A DNA stretch of 64,000 nt from an uncultured Dehalococcoidia bacterium (GCA_958295685.1 OY282365.1:372001-436000); one strand, 5' to 3'; shown: positions 51,822 through 60,857, numbered from the stretch's first letter. The notes: generated from the sequence alone by a model not told the origin. Translations and numbers: made by a program.

Positions 51822-53429
51822 TTACGCGTTGACCCTGTCGAAGAATTTCGTCACCTCTGCAGGGGGCTTCGACGTAAGCAGCGTTGCGGCGACGGCTGCA
51901 ATTGTCGCTATTATGAAGCCCGGAGCGGCAGAGATGCCCATGTCCATGATTCCCCAGGGGCCTCCACTCGTGAACTGCCAGACGGTAGCGGCCGCCGTGC
52001 CGGCGATTATCGAGGCGAGGGCTCCCCAGAAGTTGAACCTGCGCCAGTACAGCGCCAGGATCGTGACCGGGCCGAAGGCCGCTCCCATCCCGCCCCACGC
52101 ATAGGCGACCAGTCGGGCTATCGATTCGGGGAACAGGATGGCGAGGGTCGCCGCCACGACGCCGATTATTAACAGCAGGAGGCGGCCCAGCCAAACCCTC
52201 CCGAAAGCGCCCAGGGTGACGCCGCGCCAGTCGCCGGTCGGCGCGTCGAGCACCCAGTTCTCCTTGTCAGGCGTGAACTCCGGGCCTCCCGTCTTGTAGT
52301 AGAGCAGGCCCACCGCGGCGTACTGGTACCGGAGCCGATACGCGTACTTCCTGATGATGGGCAGGTCATCCGCGGCTATGGCGGAGCCCAAGAGAAGCTG
52401 CGAGTCTGCGCTGCTCATTATCGCCGCGATCACGGCCGTCAGAAGCAGACCGGTCAACACGGGGAAGAAGAACGCTTCCGAGACTATGAGGTAGAGGCGC
52501 TCCGAGTCCTGCTCCGCGACGGCCAGCATCCCAATCTCCGTGAGCGCGGGACGGGCCACGAGACCCAGCAGGAACCCTAACGAGAAGATGAGGGCAATCC
52601 AAACCGTGCCGATATTGCGGCTGGCCGGTATCTTCTCCTCCTTCTCCACCGCCATGAAGCGTTGCAGTATGCGCTGCGACCCGAACGCGCCCAGTCCCCA
52701 TCCCATGCTGGAGAGAATGAACACAAAGGTGATGGAGTTGCCCCCTGCGTCGGTTAGTGGGTTCAGGATGTCTGATGCCTGTCCCAGACCCTGAAACGGT
52801 TCGGTGGTAGAAAATATCAGCGTCAGCGGCAGGATGACCAAGCCGACCAGCATGAGCATAGCCTGAAACACGTCGGTCCTCGAGACCGCCAGAAAGCCGC
52901 CTATGAAGGTGTAGGAGGTCACCGCGGCGAGCGTTATCAGCACTCCCGTGCTGGGCCCGATTCCGAACACCGTCTCCATGAGCTTGGAGCCGGCGATCAG
53001 CCCGGAGTTGACGTAGACCATTATGAAGAAGATCGTTACGAGGGCGACGAGGGTCCGCAGGACTCCGGTCTTGTCCGCAAAGCGCCTCTCGAGAAACTCA
53101 GGCAGGGTCAGGGCGTCCTGCTCTATCGTATAGCGCCGCAGCCTCTTCCCGAGGATAGTCCAGACGAACCAGAAGCCCAGCACGAGACTCACCACCGTCC
53201 ACAGGTGTGCCGAGCCCTGGATGAATACCAGACCCGGGAACACGAGCATGGTCCAACCGCTGGTGGTGGATGAACTGGCGCTCAATGCCGCCGTGAAGCT
53301 GCTCAGCCGTCTGCCGCCGAGCACGTAGTCCGACATCTCCCTCAGCGGGCGGGTGCGGATCACCGCTATGCCGATCAGCACGGCGAAGTACGCGAAGAAG
53401 ACGGCGAGTATCCACGGGTTGAACTCCAT
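51822..53429 (-). CDS. Sodium:solute symporter (SSS/PutP family)
   Basis: A 535-residue Na+ symporter of the PutP/SSS family with about 13 membrane segments. LSASSSTTSGWTMLVFPGLV and ADSQLLLGSAIAADDL are the two conserved Na+-site blocks; GWGLGAFGSQRILQRFMAVE matches PutP-like members. Between TM segments near residues 350-400 there is an insert (YYKTGGPEFTPDKENWVLD) longer than in typical PutP and largely hydrophilic. The substrate may be an amino acid or organic acid. It is convergent to tatA and 49 bases upstream of sucD in reading order. Confidence 0.87.
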   Translation of the reverse strand: MEFNPWILAVFFAYFAVLIGIAVIRTRPLREMSDYVLGGRRLSSFTAALSASSSTTSGWTMLVFPGLVFIQGSAHLWTVVSLVLGFWFVWTILGKRLRRYTIEQDALTLPEFLERRFADKTGVLRTLVALVTIFFIMVYVNSGLIAGSKLMETVFGIGPSTGVLITLAAVTSYTFIGGFLAVSRTDVFQAMLMLVGLVILPLTLIFSTTEPFQGLGQASDILNPLTDAGGNSITFVFILSSMGWGLGAFGSQRILQRFMAVEKEEKIPASRNIGTVWIALIFSLGFLLGLVARPALTEIGMLAVAEQDSERLYLIVSEAFFFPVLTGLLLTAVIAAIMSSADSQLLLGSAIAADDLPIIRKYAYRLRYQYAAVGLLYYKTGGPEFTPDKENWVLDAPTGDWRGVTLGAFGRVWLGRLLLLIIGVVAATLAILFPESIARLVAYAWGGMGAAFGPVTILALYWRRFNFWGALASIIAGTAAATVWQFTSGGPWGIMDMGISAAPGFIIATIAAVAATLLTSKPPAEVTKFFDRVNA

Positions 53430-53478
53430 GCGTCACGTGTCTCCTGGTGGAATCATCGGCTGGCGGGATCGGGCGGGC

Positions 53479-54354
53479 CTACGCGCCGATCATCTCCTGG
53501 ACGGTTGCGCCGATGGCGCCCGGAGAAGGGATGATTGAGGCGCCGGCGGCTGCGAGGGCCCTCGTCTTCTCGTCGGCGCGGCCGCCGCTGCCGGTGATGA
53601 TCGCGCCAGCGTGCCCCATGCGCCTCCCCGGCGGCGCGCTCTGGCCCACCACCAGAGCCGCGACCGGCTTGGTGACATCGTCCTCCATGTACTCGGCGGC
53701 CTCCTGCTCGCGGCTGCCCCCGATCTCTCCGATCAGGACGATGGCGTCGGTGTCGTCGTCGTCCTCGAACAGGCCCAGCACGTCGATGAAGGTGGTCCCG
53801 ATGACAGGGTCGCCGCCGATTCCGACGCAGGTGGACTGGCCGATGCCGAGACCGGTTAGCTGATTGACCGCCTCGTAGGTCAGCGTGCCGCTCCGCGAGA
53901 CGACCCCGACCCTGCCGGGCGTGTGTATGTGGCCCGGCATGATGCCCATCTTGAAGCTCTCACCCGGCGATATGATTCCGGGGCAGTTGGGGCCGATCAG
54001 GGCCGCGCCCATGTCCTGGGCGTACCGCGCCGCCTTCACAGTGTCGAGAACGGGGACGCCCTCCGTGATGCAGGCCACGACTCCTATGCCCGCGTCGACC
54101 GCCTCGATTACCGCGTCGGCCGCGAAGGGCGGCGGCACGAATATCATCGAGGCGTCGGCGCCGGTCTCGACCACAGCCTCCTCGACGCTGTTGAAGACGG
54201 GCACGTCGTCGAACGTCTCGCCGCCCTTGCCGGGGGTAACGCCCGCCGCCACGCGCGTGCCGTATTCGATGCACCTCCGCGTGTGAAAGCTGCCCTCCCT
54301 GCCGGTGATGCCCTGCACGAGCAATCTCGTGTCCCGGTCTACCAGTATGCTCAC
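53479..54354 (-). CDS. sucD: Succinate--CoA ligase, alpha subunit
   Basis: A 291-residue CoA-binding subunit. LLVQGITGREGSFHTRRC and GVTPGKGG bind CoA; ACITEGVPVLD, IGPNCPGIISPGE and VGVVSRSGTLTYEA follow. The phosphohistidine is in GRRMGHAGAI near residue 247. With the beta subunit four bases upstream it makes succinate and NTP from succinyl-CoA in the TCA cycle, or the reverse. Confidence 0.95.
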   Translation of the reverse strand: MSILVDRDTRLLVQGITGREGSFHTRRCIEYGTRVAAGVTPGKGGETFDDVPVFNSVEEAVVETGADASMIFVPPPFAADAVIEAVDAGIGVVACITEGVPVLDTVKAARYAQDMGAALIGPNCPGIISPGESFKMGIMPGHIHTPGRVGVVSRSGTLTYEAVNQLTGLGIGQSTCVGIGGDPVIGTTFIDVLGLFEDDDDTDAIVLIGEIGGSREQEAAEYMEDDVTKPVAALVVGQSAPPGRRMGHAGAIITGSGGRADEKTRALAAAGASIIPSPGAIGATVQEMIGA

Positions 54355-54358
54355 GGCG

Positions 54359-55510
54359 TCATCCCGCGATAGCCTCGGCGGCCTCGTTCAGGTCGTGGAC
54401 CAGCCGGATGTCCAGACCGGACTCCGCGAGCAGGCGGCGCCCCTCCTCGGCGTTGGTGCCGAGCATCCGCACCACCATGGGCCGGGCTGCGCGGGGCATC
54501 GCTTCGGACGCCATGATCAGCCCGCGCGCGGCGACGTCGCACCTCAGGATGCCGCCGAATATGTTCACCAGCACCTTCTCTACGCCGTCGTCGGAGAGGA
54601 TGATCGACAGGGCCTTGGCAACCTGCGCCTCGTCGGCCCCTCCGCCGACGTCGAGAAAGTTCGCAGGCCTGGCTCCCGCGCCTCCTACGACGTCCATCGT
54701 TGCCATCGCCAGACCCGCTCCGTTGACTATGCACCCGACGCTGCCGTCCAGCTTCACGTAGCTGACCCCGGCGTTGCCGGCCTCGACCTCCTTCGGGTCC
54801 TCCTGAGCCTCGTCTCGAAGCTCCGCGAGGCCCCGGTGTCTGAAGAGCGCGTCGTCGTCCAGGTTGATCTTGGCGTCCACCGCCAGCGCACGGTCGTCAC
54901 GCGTAACGACCAGCGGGTTTATCTCCACCAGTGAGCAGTCGAGCTCCACGAAGGTCTCGTATAGGCCGCCGATCAGCCCGGCAACGGTGCGGACGAGCCT
55001 GGCGTCGAGGCCGAGGGCGTAGGCTGCCTTGCGCCCCTGGTAGTCCCGCAGGCCGACCGTCGGGTCGATCTCGACACGGAGTATCCTCTCGGGAGTGGAT
55101 GCCGCGACCTCCTCGATGTCCACTCCGCCGGCCTGACTCGCGATCACGACCACCCCGCCGGCGGCGCCGTCGGTCACCACGCCCAGGTAGAGCTCCATGG
55201 CGCCGTCGACCGCCTCCTCGACCAGCACGCTCCGGACCGGGACGCCCTCCGGGCCGGTCTGGTGGGTGACGAGCCGCGTCCCGATCATGGATGCGGCCGC
55301 CTCCTGAGCTTCGGCTGGCGACGAGGCCAGCCTGATACCCCCGGCCTTGCCTCGTCCGCCCGCGTGGACCTGGGCCTTCACGACCACACTGCCCCCGACC
55401 TCTCCCGCGACTCGGCCGGCCTCCTCCGGGGTCGACGCAACACCCCCCTTCGGCACGGGAACGCCTCGACGGGCGAGCAACTCCTTCGCCTGGTGCTCAT
55501 GCAGCTTCAT
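54359..55510 (-). CDS. sucC: Succinate--CoA ligase, beta subunit
   Basis: A 383-residue ATP-grasp subunit. MKLHEHQAKELLARRGVPVP is the standard N-terminus, VVKAQVHAGGRGKAGGI the nucleotide lobe, LVEINPLVVTRDD the Mg site, and NFLDVGGGA with INIFGGILRCD-like VNIFGGILRC the C-terminal power-helix region. It forms an operon with sucD, four bases away. Confidence 0.95.
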   Translation of the reverse strand: MKLHEHQAKELLARRGVPVPKGGVASTPEEAGRVAGEVGGSVVVKAQVHAGGRGKAGGIRLASSPAEAQEAAASMIGTRLVTHQTGPEGVPVRSVLVEEAVDGAMELYLGVVTDGAAGGVVVIASQAGGVDIEEVAASTPERILRVEIDPTVGLRDYQGRKAAYALGLDARLVRTVAGLIGGLYETFVELDCSLVEINPLVVTRDDRALAVDAKINLDDDALFRHRGLAELRDEAQEDPKEVEAGNAGVSYVKLDGSVGCIVNGAGLAMATMDVVGGAGARPANFLDVGGGADEAQVAKALSIILSDDGVEKVLVNIFGGILRCDVAARGLIMASEAMPRAARPMVVRMLGTNAEEGRRLLAESGLDIRLVHDLNEAAEAIAG

Positions 55511-55533
55511 GGACGCCTAACCCCGCAGCCTGA

Positions 55534-56724
55534 CTAGAGCCTAGACGCGCCCTCTCTGATCGCGTCTATCAAGCCGTTGACCTCGTCCTCGGTGTTGAAC
55601 GCCGCGACCGATATCCGCATCCCGATCCTGTCGAGCCGCATGGGGGCGGTGAGCCACTGGAACTTGACCACCGCGTTGTGTTCCTCGTATATCCGCGAGA
55701 CCAGACCCCTGAGGTCGTCCGGGCTGTAGCCGTCGAAGGTCAGCGTCGTGAGCCCGGCAGAGCGGCCGGGCTCCGTGGGAGTGAGCACGTTCACGCCGTC
55801 CATCTCGGCTGCCGCCTCCCGGAGTATCGAGGAGAGCCGTCCGGTGTGCGCGGCGACCGCGCCGGGCCCGATCTCGTCCATCACCTCTATGGCCCGGCCC
55901 GTGCCTATGACCATCGCCGTATTGTGAGTGCCCTTCTCCGCCATATGGGCCGCCGTCGGAGCCTCGATGGGCGAGTCCGGCGGGCTCCACGGCTCCCGCT
56001 CCGGCACGGGATTCGGCCGGAAGCTCGGAAGGTGGTCCGACGATACCCACAGAATCCCGACTCCCATGGGCCCGAGCAGCCACTTATGGCCCGACCCGAC
56101 CATGAAGTCGCAGTTGAGGGCGGGCACGTCCACCGGAAACTGACCGAGCGACTGCGCGGTGTCGACGACCACCGGAACGCCGCGCTCGTGGGCCAGATCG
56201 GCCGCCTCGGCGACCGGCAGCACCCGACCATCAGGAGAGGCTACGTGGCTGATGCACAGGAGCTTCGAGCGCTCCGACAGGCTCGACCTGAGGGTCTCCA
56301 GAAACTCCGCGTCGCCCCGGTCAGCCTCCACTACGCTCAGCGTCACGCCCACGTCCTGCTCCAGCGCCGTCCCGAGCGAGACGGTGCTGACGTGCTCCAG
56401 CGACGTGATGACGAACTCGTCTCCCTCGCTCCAGCCGATGCTCTGGGAAACCTGACGCATGGCCTGGGTCGTGTTCGGCGTCAGCGCGACTTCCTCGGGC
56501 TTGGCGTGGATGAATCGGGCGAGCCCCTCGCGGGCCGCCTTCTCCCTCGCCGCCTGCTCCGACGATACCGACGGCAGGCCATAGTTGTGGGCCTGCAGGG
56601 CCATCTCGTCGGACACCGCCTTCAGAACCGAGTCGGGCGGCGGGCCGTGCCCGCCGGTGTTGAAGTAGGCGGCCTTATCGGTTATGGGCAACTCGGCGCG
56701 GAGGGACTCAAGGGTCATAGGCAT
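55534..56724 (-). CDS. Class V aminotransferase / cysteine desulfurase-like
   Basis: A 396-residue PLP enzyme of fold type I, class V. FNTGGHGPPPDSVL, LTPNTTQAMRQVSQ, HVASPDGRVLPV and VVDTAQSLGQFP are family blocks, with the Schiff-base Lys in MVGSGHKWLLGPMGVG. No conserved catalytic Cys loop typical of IscS/SufS is evident, so a role such as isopenicillin-N-epimerase-like or other aminotransferase is likelier than desulfuration. It ends 23 bases before sucC and may be co-transcribed. Confidence 0.85.
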   Translation of the reverse strand: MPMTLESLRAELPITDKAAYFNTGGHGPPPDSVLKAVSDEMALQAHNYGLPSVSSEQAAREKAAREGLARFIHAKPEEVALTPNTTQAMRQVSQSIGWSEGDEFVITSLEHVSTVSLGTALEQDVGVTLSVVEADRGDAEFLETLRSSLSERSKLLCISHVASPDGRVLPVAEAADLAHERGVPVVVDTAQSLGQFPVDVPALNCDFMVGSGHKWLLGPMGVGILWVSSDHLPSFRPNPVPEREPWSPPDSPIEAPTAAHMAEKGTHNTAMVIGTGRAIEVMDEIGPGAVAAHTGRLSSILREAAAEMDGVNVLTPTEPGRSAGLTTLTFDGYSPDDLRGLVSRIYEEHNAVVKFQWLTAPMRLDRIGMRISVAAFNTEDEVNGLIDAIREGASRL

Positions 56725-56913
56725 TATGCTATGCTCCCGCAGTGTGGATTCGCCGCTCATGGTAGCCATCAACCCTGGGCATTGTCAATCTGCGAATCGA
56801 TCCCCTGGGCCGCCGATACGCCGCTCTCATCACTGCCGCTCCCCAATCCCCATCCACGTCATTCCGGCGAAAAGCCTGCCTCCTGGATTCCGACAGCCCC
56901 TGACGACCAGCCC
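56725..56913. other. Intergenic spacer before iteron element copy B
   Basis: No gene is seen. It contains a partial REP-like repeat (GTCATTCCGGCGAAA at 56858-56872) and a degenerate R1 end (CTGGATTCCGACAG) before the copy B promoter. Confidence 0.5.
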
Positions 56914-57145
56914 TTGACGGCACCGAACCGCTGTGCTAGAGTATACCCATGACACAGCCAACCCATCTCCCACGACCAGCCCGCAGGACTCCTGAAGCGC
57001 CTGTCACAAAAGTGTCACAAAGTGTCACAAAAGTGTCAGATAAGTGTCACAAAAGTGTCAGATGAGTGTCACATAGTGTCAGGCAAAATCGGCCCTCTCA
57101 GCTACGAAATGCCCTTAAAATGTGACACTTCGGCAAAAAAATCTC
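56914..57145 (+). promoter_or_regulatory. Promoter-iteron element, copy B
   Basis: TTGACG (56914-56919), a 17-base spacer and TAGAGT (56937-56942), an ATG at 56949, then eight tandem GTGTCACA/GTGTCAGAT units at 10-11 base spacing (57001-57085). The core CAAAATCGGCCCTCTCAGC followed by TACGAAATG comes next, then the inverted unit TGTGACACTT (57121-57130) and CGGCAAAAAAA. It points at the methyl-transfer cluster starting at 57340. Function unknown. Confidence 0.75.
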
Positions 57146-57339
57146 CCGCAGCGGGCCGAGACGCCGCTTCGCCGAGACTGCCGGACGCAGCAGAAGTCGT
57201 CGACTCACAGGCGCGGGATTCCGCCCGGCTTTCACCCCGCGCCGTGATGCTGTATCTTGGGGGTACGGCTCTGTTGACGGGGCCGCTTGTGGGCGGCGAC
57301 CCATGGGCCGGGAGGATGCGATTGGCAAGGGTGAGGATC

Positions 57340-57675
57340 ATGTACTGGAAGGAGATACCCGTCCAGGTACAGGCGGTCGACGAGTCCGGGACCGTCTCCA
57401 GGCAGCTGGACGAGCGGTTCCGGCAGGGCGTGGACGCGGTCTCCATGTTCGACGGGAGCAGCGGCTCCGACGACTACCTCGATGCCTGGGAGTGGGGAAG
57501 GTACAGCGACGCCGAGGGTTCGGCGGCCGACGCGGCCGACGCCCTGGCGGAGCGCCTCGACCGGAACTTCCCTCCGGACTTCGTGGCGCGGATCCGCGAC
57601 CTTCACCGCTCCGGCGGCAGGGACCCGCGCCCGGGTGCGGCGGACCATTGGACAAAGAAGGAGGCAGTGCTATGA
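57340..57675 (+). CDS. PF13769-type 'virulence factor' domain protein
   Basis: A 111-residue protein: MYWKEIPVQVQAVDE, LDERFRQGVDAVSMF and DDYLDAWEWG, then LDRNFPPDFVARIRDLH match the small domain annotated as virulence factor PF13769. In many bacteria it is encoded beside methylenetetrahydrofolate reductase and homocysteine methyltransferase, as here, so a role in methyl-group metabolism is likelier than virulence (inference). ATG 57340 follows GGGTGAGG. Its stop overlaps the next start (ATGA). Confidence 0.75.
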   Translation: MYWKEIPVQVQAVDESGTVSRQLDERFRQGVDAVSMFDGSSGSDDYLDAWEWGRYSDAEGSAADAADALAERLDRNFPPDFVARIRDLHRSGGRDPRPGAADHWTKKEAVL

Positions 57676-58574
57676 CGTCTGTGTACACAAAATCGGTTCC
57701 CGGCATACTGGAACGCCTCGGAGCGGGCGACGTTCTCATCTCCGACGGCGCGACGGGGACATACCTGCAGCAGCGCGGCCTGGAGCCGGGCGGCTGTCCC
57801 GAAGAGCTGAACGTCAGCCGCCCAGAGGTGGTCAGAGGGATGTCGCGTGAGTACTTCGAGGCGGGCGTGGACATGGTCCTCACCAACTCGTTCGGCGGCA
57901 GCAGGTTCATGCTCGGCAAGTACGGCCACGGGCACCGTGTGCGGGAGTTCAACCGCCTGGCCGCCGAGCACGCCCGCAGCCAGGCGCCGGCAGGCTGCTA
58001 CGTGGTCGGCTCCGTGGGACCTACGGGCGAGTTTGTCGAGCCTCTGGGGGAGGTGTCGGAGTCTGAAATGTACGACTCCTTCGCAGAGCAGATCACCGCG
58101 CTCGCAGAGGGCGGCGTGGACGGCGTGGTCGTCGAGACCGAGGCCGCCCTGGAAGAGGTGGCTCTGGCCATCAGGGCGGCCAAGGAGAACACCGATCTGA
58201 CCGTCATGTCCACGATGGCGTTCGACAAGGTGCCGCGGGGCTACTTCACCATGATGGGGGTCACCCCGGAGGCCGGCCTTGACGGGATGATCGAGGCGGG
58301 GGCGGACGTGGTGGGCGCCAACTGCGGCAGTGGGATCGGGCTGATGCTCGACCTGGCCGAGCAGATGCGCGCGCATACCGACCGCCACCTGATCATCCAC
58401 TCGAGCGCGGGCGTGCCTGAGATAAAGAACGGCGGCATAGTGTACCCAGAGACGCCGGAGACCATGGCCGCCGGTTTCGAGAAACTCTTCGACCTCGGGA
58501 TCAACATCATAGGGGGCTGCTGCGGCACGGGCCCTGCCCACATCGGCGCTCTGTGCCAGGTGCTGCGCGGGTAG
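57672..58574 (+). CDS. Homocysteine S-methyltransferase family protein
   Basis: A 300-residue barrel of the MetH N-terminal/betaine-homocysteine methyltransferase family. ISDGATGTYLQQRG is the N-terminal signature. Zinc-binding Cys lie in GANCGSGIG and in the C-terminal GGCCGTGPAH. It lacks the folate, cobalamin and reactivation domains of MetH, so the methyl donor must come from a partner, perhaps the pterin- or UroD-like methyltransferases 4-6 kb downstream. It is translationally coupled to the PF13769 gene. Confidence 0.9.
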   Translation: MTSVYTKSVPGILERLGAGDVLISDGATGTYLQQRGLEPGGCPEELNVSRPEVVRGMSREYFEAGVDMVLTNSFGGSRFMLGKYGHGHRVREFNRLAAEHARSQAPAGCYVVGSVGPTGEFVEPLGEVSESEMYDSFAEQITALAEGGVDGVVVETEAALEEVALAIRAAKENTDLTVMSTMAFDKVPRGYFTMMGVTPEAGLDGMIEAGADVVGANCGSGIGLMLDLAEQMRAHTDRHLIIHSSAGVPEIKNGGIVYPETPETMAAGFEKLFDLGINIIGGCCGTGPAHIGALCQVLRG

Positions 58575-58589
58575 GGACGGGGAGAGAAG

Positions 58590-59264
58590 ATGACGGAGAA
58601 GACCGATGCCCCAAGGGTGACCGACGTGATCGAGCGCTACGGCAGATGCTTGGAGCTCGTCCCGATCGACCCGACCTTCCATGACGCAAGCGTCGGGCTG
58701 TACGTCAAGGACGGCGCATGCACCGTGTGGACCTTCAGCCGGAAACCCGGCGTGGGGGAGCGCATGGAGCAGATCAGGGACCGCCTCGTGAGCCTCGGCG
58801 GAATGACCCCGATCGAAGACAACGGCAACCAGGCCCGGTTCCCCTGCGGCCTCCTGCACGTCAGACCGGTCAGATTCCTCATGGCTCAGGCGGTCGGCAA
58901 GGCCAGGGAGTACGCCACCCCCAGCGGCGACATGTCCATCAAGGACTCCAAGACCGACCTTGTTCTCAGCCTGTCGGGCAGAGGAGAGGGCGGCAGGTGG
59001 CTCTATGACGTCGCCGCGGAGGGCGAGGCAGCCAACCCCGCCATGCGGCTGCGGATGGTGGTGGCGGGCTTCCTGCGCTACGGAGAGATGGAGAAGGCGG
59101 GCGACGCCTCGGTAACGTTCCCGTGCGGTCAGCGGCACGACGAACTCATGCGCCTGCTCCTCCCTTACTCCCGAAACGTCAGCGCCGTAGAGAGCATGAT
59201 GGAAGCAGAGGCCCTCCGCGGCCAGATGACCACCAGCACCCTAGGCTTCACCCCGCCGACGTAG
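58590..59264 (+). CDS. Conserved hypothetical protein of the methyl-transfer cluster
   Basis: I do not recognise this 224-residue protein. It is soluble, with mixed alpha/beta character. Notable segments are the N-terminal VIERYGRCLELVPIDPTFHD, two similar elements RFPCGLLHVRPVRFLM and TFPCGQRHDELMRLLLPY (each with PCG and His near residues 92 and 184), and KDSKTDLVLSLSGRG. The paired PCG elements suggest an internal duplication. It lies 15 bases after the homocysteine methyltransferase gene with GGGGAGAG before its ATG. Confidence 0.6.
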   Translation: MTEKTDAPRVTDVIERYGRCLELVPIDPTFHDASVGLYVKDGACTVWTFSRKPGVGERMEQIRDRLVSLGGMTPIEDNGNQARFPCGLLHVRPVRFLMAQAVGKAREYATPSGDMSIKDSKTDLVLSLSGRGEGGRWLYDVAAEGEAANPAMRLRMVVAGFLRYGEMEKAGDASVTFPCGQRHDELMRLLLPYSRNVSAVESMMEAEALRGQMTTSTLGFTPPT

Positions 59265-59278
59265 GGGAGGGGAGAGCG

Positions 59279-59956
59279 ATGACGCAGACAGGCGGAAGCG
59301 TGCCCGCCGCATCCAGGGAGAGCGGCGCTCGCGGCAACCCGGCCGCAGCGCCGGATGAGGACGCCGTCTTCGCCGGAACCGACGTGCCTGTCAAGAGCCT
59401 CTTCGACTCCCTCGAAACGCAGCACAACCTGAACGTCTTCCTGCACCTCTTTCCGTCGGTGAGCCGGAAGCAGGCGCTGGACGCGATGGAGAAGCAGGCG
59501 CGCGCTCACGTGGGCCGTGTAGTCCACAGCCGCGGGGATGCCGTGAGCGGTATGCCCGTCTTCAAGGATACCCGTGTGCCCGTGAGGAACCTCTTTGATT
59601 ACCTGGCGAAGGGATACGGCCTCGACGTTTTTCTGTGCGAATTCCCGTCGGTGAGCCGTGAACAGGCAGTGAGGGCGCTCACGATGGCGAGGCAGATTCT
59701 GGAGAAAGACTCGTATGGAACAGCGGCGGACGGTGACAGTGTCATTCACAGCGACCCCCAAGTCATGAGCGGTATGCCCGTATTCAAAGGAACCCGCCTG
59801 CCTGCTAAGAACCTCTTCGACTATCTGGCCGGAGGAGACAACCTCCACGTCTTCCTGGAACATTTCCCGTCGGCGAACCGTCGGGAGCAGGCGTTGGACG
59901 CGCTCAGCGAGGCGGGGGAGAGCCTGGAGACCTGCGTCCATGAGGCTGTTGCTTGA
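59279..59956 (+). CDS. Triple-DUF433 protein (fused antitoxin repeats)
   Basis: A 225-residue protein made of three DUF433-like repeats, about 28-76, 88-140 and 160-215. Each contains a form of GMPVFKxTRxPxxNLFDYL, a short linker, FLxxFPSxxRxQAL and a helix. The first repeat has lost the GMP segment (DAVFAGTDVPVKSLFDSL). Normal DUF433 antitoxins have one domain of about 75 residues. It overlaps by 17 bases a short gene that looks like a gutted DUF5615 toxin. Confidence 0.78.
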   Translation: MTQTGGSVPAASRESGARGNPAAAPDEDAVFAGTDVPVKSLFDSLETQHNLNVFLHLFPSVSRKQALDAMEKQARAHVGRVVHSRGDAVSGMPVFKDTRVPVRNLFDYLAKGYGLDVFLCEFPSVSREQAVRALTMARQILEKDSYGTAADGDSVIHSDPQVMSGMPVFKGTRLPAKNLFDYLAGGDNLHVFLEHFPSANRREQALDALSEAGESLETCVHEAVA

Positions 59957-60116
59957 TCAGGGAATCCCATACCAGCAGCGCATAGCCGGAGAGGACGTGG
60001 GAATCATCGTGCTATCCGCAATTACGAACCGTATGAGAGACCTGGAGCCTCTGGTTCCACGGGTATTGGAAGCCCTGCGGGACTTGAAGCGCGGGCAGGT
60101 CATTCACGTCAGATAG
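59940..60116 (+). pseudogene. Internally deleted DUF5615 PIN-like toxin remnant
   Basis: A 58-residue frame, ATG 59940 to TAG 60116. The N-terminus MRLLLDQGIPYQ and the C-terminal half (IIVLSAITNRMRDLEPLVPR and VLEALRDLKRG) match the two ends of DUF5615 toxins, normally about 110-120 residues. The middle, which holds the Asp residues of the PIN-like active site after GHDV, is missing; the junction lies around AGEDVGIIV. The frame is kept, so a short peptide may still be made. It directly follows the DUF433 gene as a cognate toxin would. Confidence 0.6.
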
Positions 60117-60134
60117 AGAGAAGGACGGTCAGCA

Positions 60135-60857
60135 GTGACGCAGCCGCAAGGGCTAGAGACTTTGTTCCGGGCCAATAAGCGCGTAGTGCGCAATGGCTCT
60201 GCGACGAATGACCTCGTGCTGAGCGCCCACGTGGATGGGAACGAGAGCGTGTTCCCGAAGATACTGGATCTCTACGTGAGGCCGGGGAGTGTCGTGGCCG
60301 ACGTGACCTATGGCAAGGGCGTGTTCTGGCGGGGTGTGCCCGCCGGCCGGTACACCCTACGCGCCACGGATATTCAGAACGGTGTGGATTGCCGGAACCT
60401 CCCCTACGCTGATGGAGAGGTCGATTGCGTCGTCCTTGACCCTCCATACATGCACTCGCCCGGAGGAACTGCGCACCGTGAGCATGAGCCATTTGAGGAG
60501 TACTACGTCAATAACAGGTCGGGCGGACAGACCAAGAGCAAATACCATGAAGCCGTCCTTGATCTGTACAGGGATGCAGGGAGGGAGGCATACCGCGTCT
60601 TGCGGGAGCGTGGTGTCTTCATTGTGAAGTGCCAGGATGAAGTATGCGCGAACCGGCAACGCTTCACGCATGTCGAAATCATGCTCGATTTTGATAAGAC
60701 AGGCTTCGTTGCGGAGGACCTCTTCGTGGTGGTGAGGAACAACCGACCTGGCGTCAGTCGTGTGGTGAGGCAGGTCCACGCACGGAAAAACCATTCGTAC
60801 TTCCTTGTCTTCTGGAAACAAGGAAAGAACGGTAATGTATGGGAACCGCCGCGGTGA
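60135..60857 (+). CDS. DNA methyltransferase (DPPY motif)
   Basis: A 240-residue methylase: motif I ADVTYGKGVFWRGVPAG near residues 53-69 and motif IV VVLDPPYMHSPGG near 100-112, with VFIVKCQDEVC after. It probably methylates an exocyclic amino group in DNA. GTG 60135 is the start. The next gene overlaps it by 19 bases and carries a nuclease motif, so the two form restriction-modification system 3. GC is lower than in the flanking methyl-transfer genes. Confidence 0.78.
   Translation: MTQPQGLETLFRANKRVVRNGSATNDLVLSAHVDGNESVFPKILDLYVRPGSVVADVTYGKGVFWRGVPAGRYTLRATDIQNGVDCRNLPYADGEVDCVVLDPPYMHSPGGTAHREHEPFEEYYVNNRSGGQTKSKYHEAVLDLYRDAGREAYRVLRERGVFIVKCQDEVCANRQRFTHVEIMLDFDKTGFVAEDLFVVVRNNRPGVSRVVRQVHARKNHSYFLVFWKQGKNGNVWEPPR

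Noticed and set aside
57001..57090. Tandem GTGTC repeats as a CRISPR array
   Set aside because: Units are only 10-11 bases with no unique spacers and no cas genes; they belong to the promoter-iteron element.
57022..57339. N-terminal extension of the PF13769 gene into the iterons
   Set aside because: The first 100 codons translate iteron and spacer sequence; ATG 57340 with GGGTGAGG is better placed and matches the domain start.
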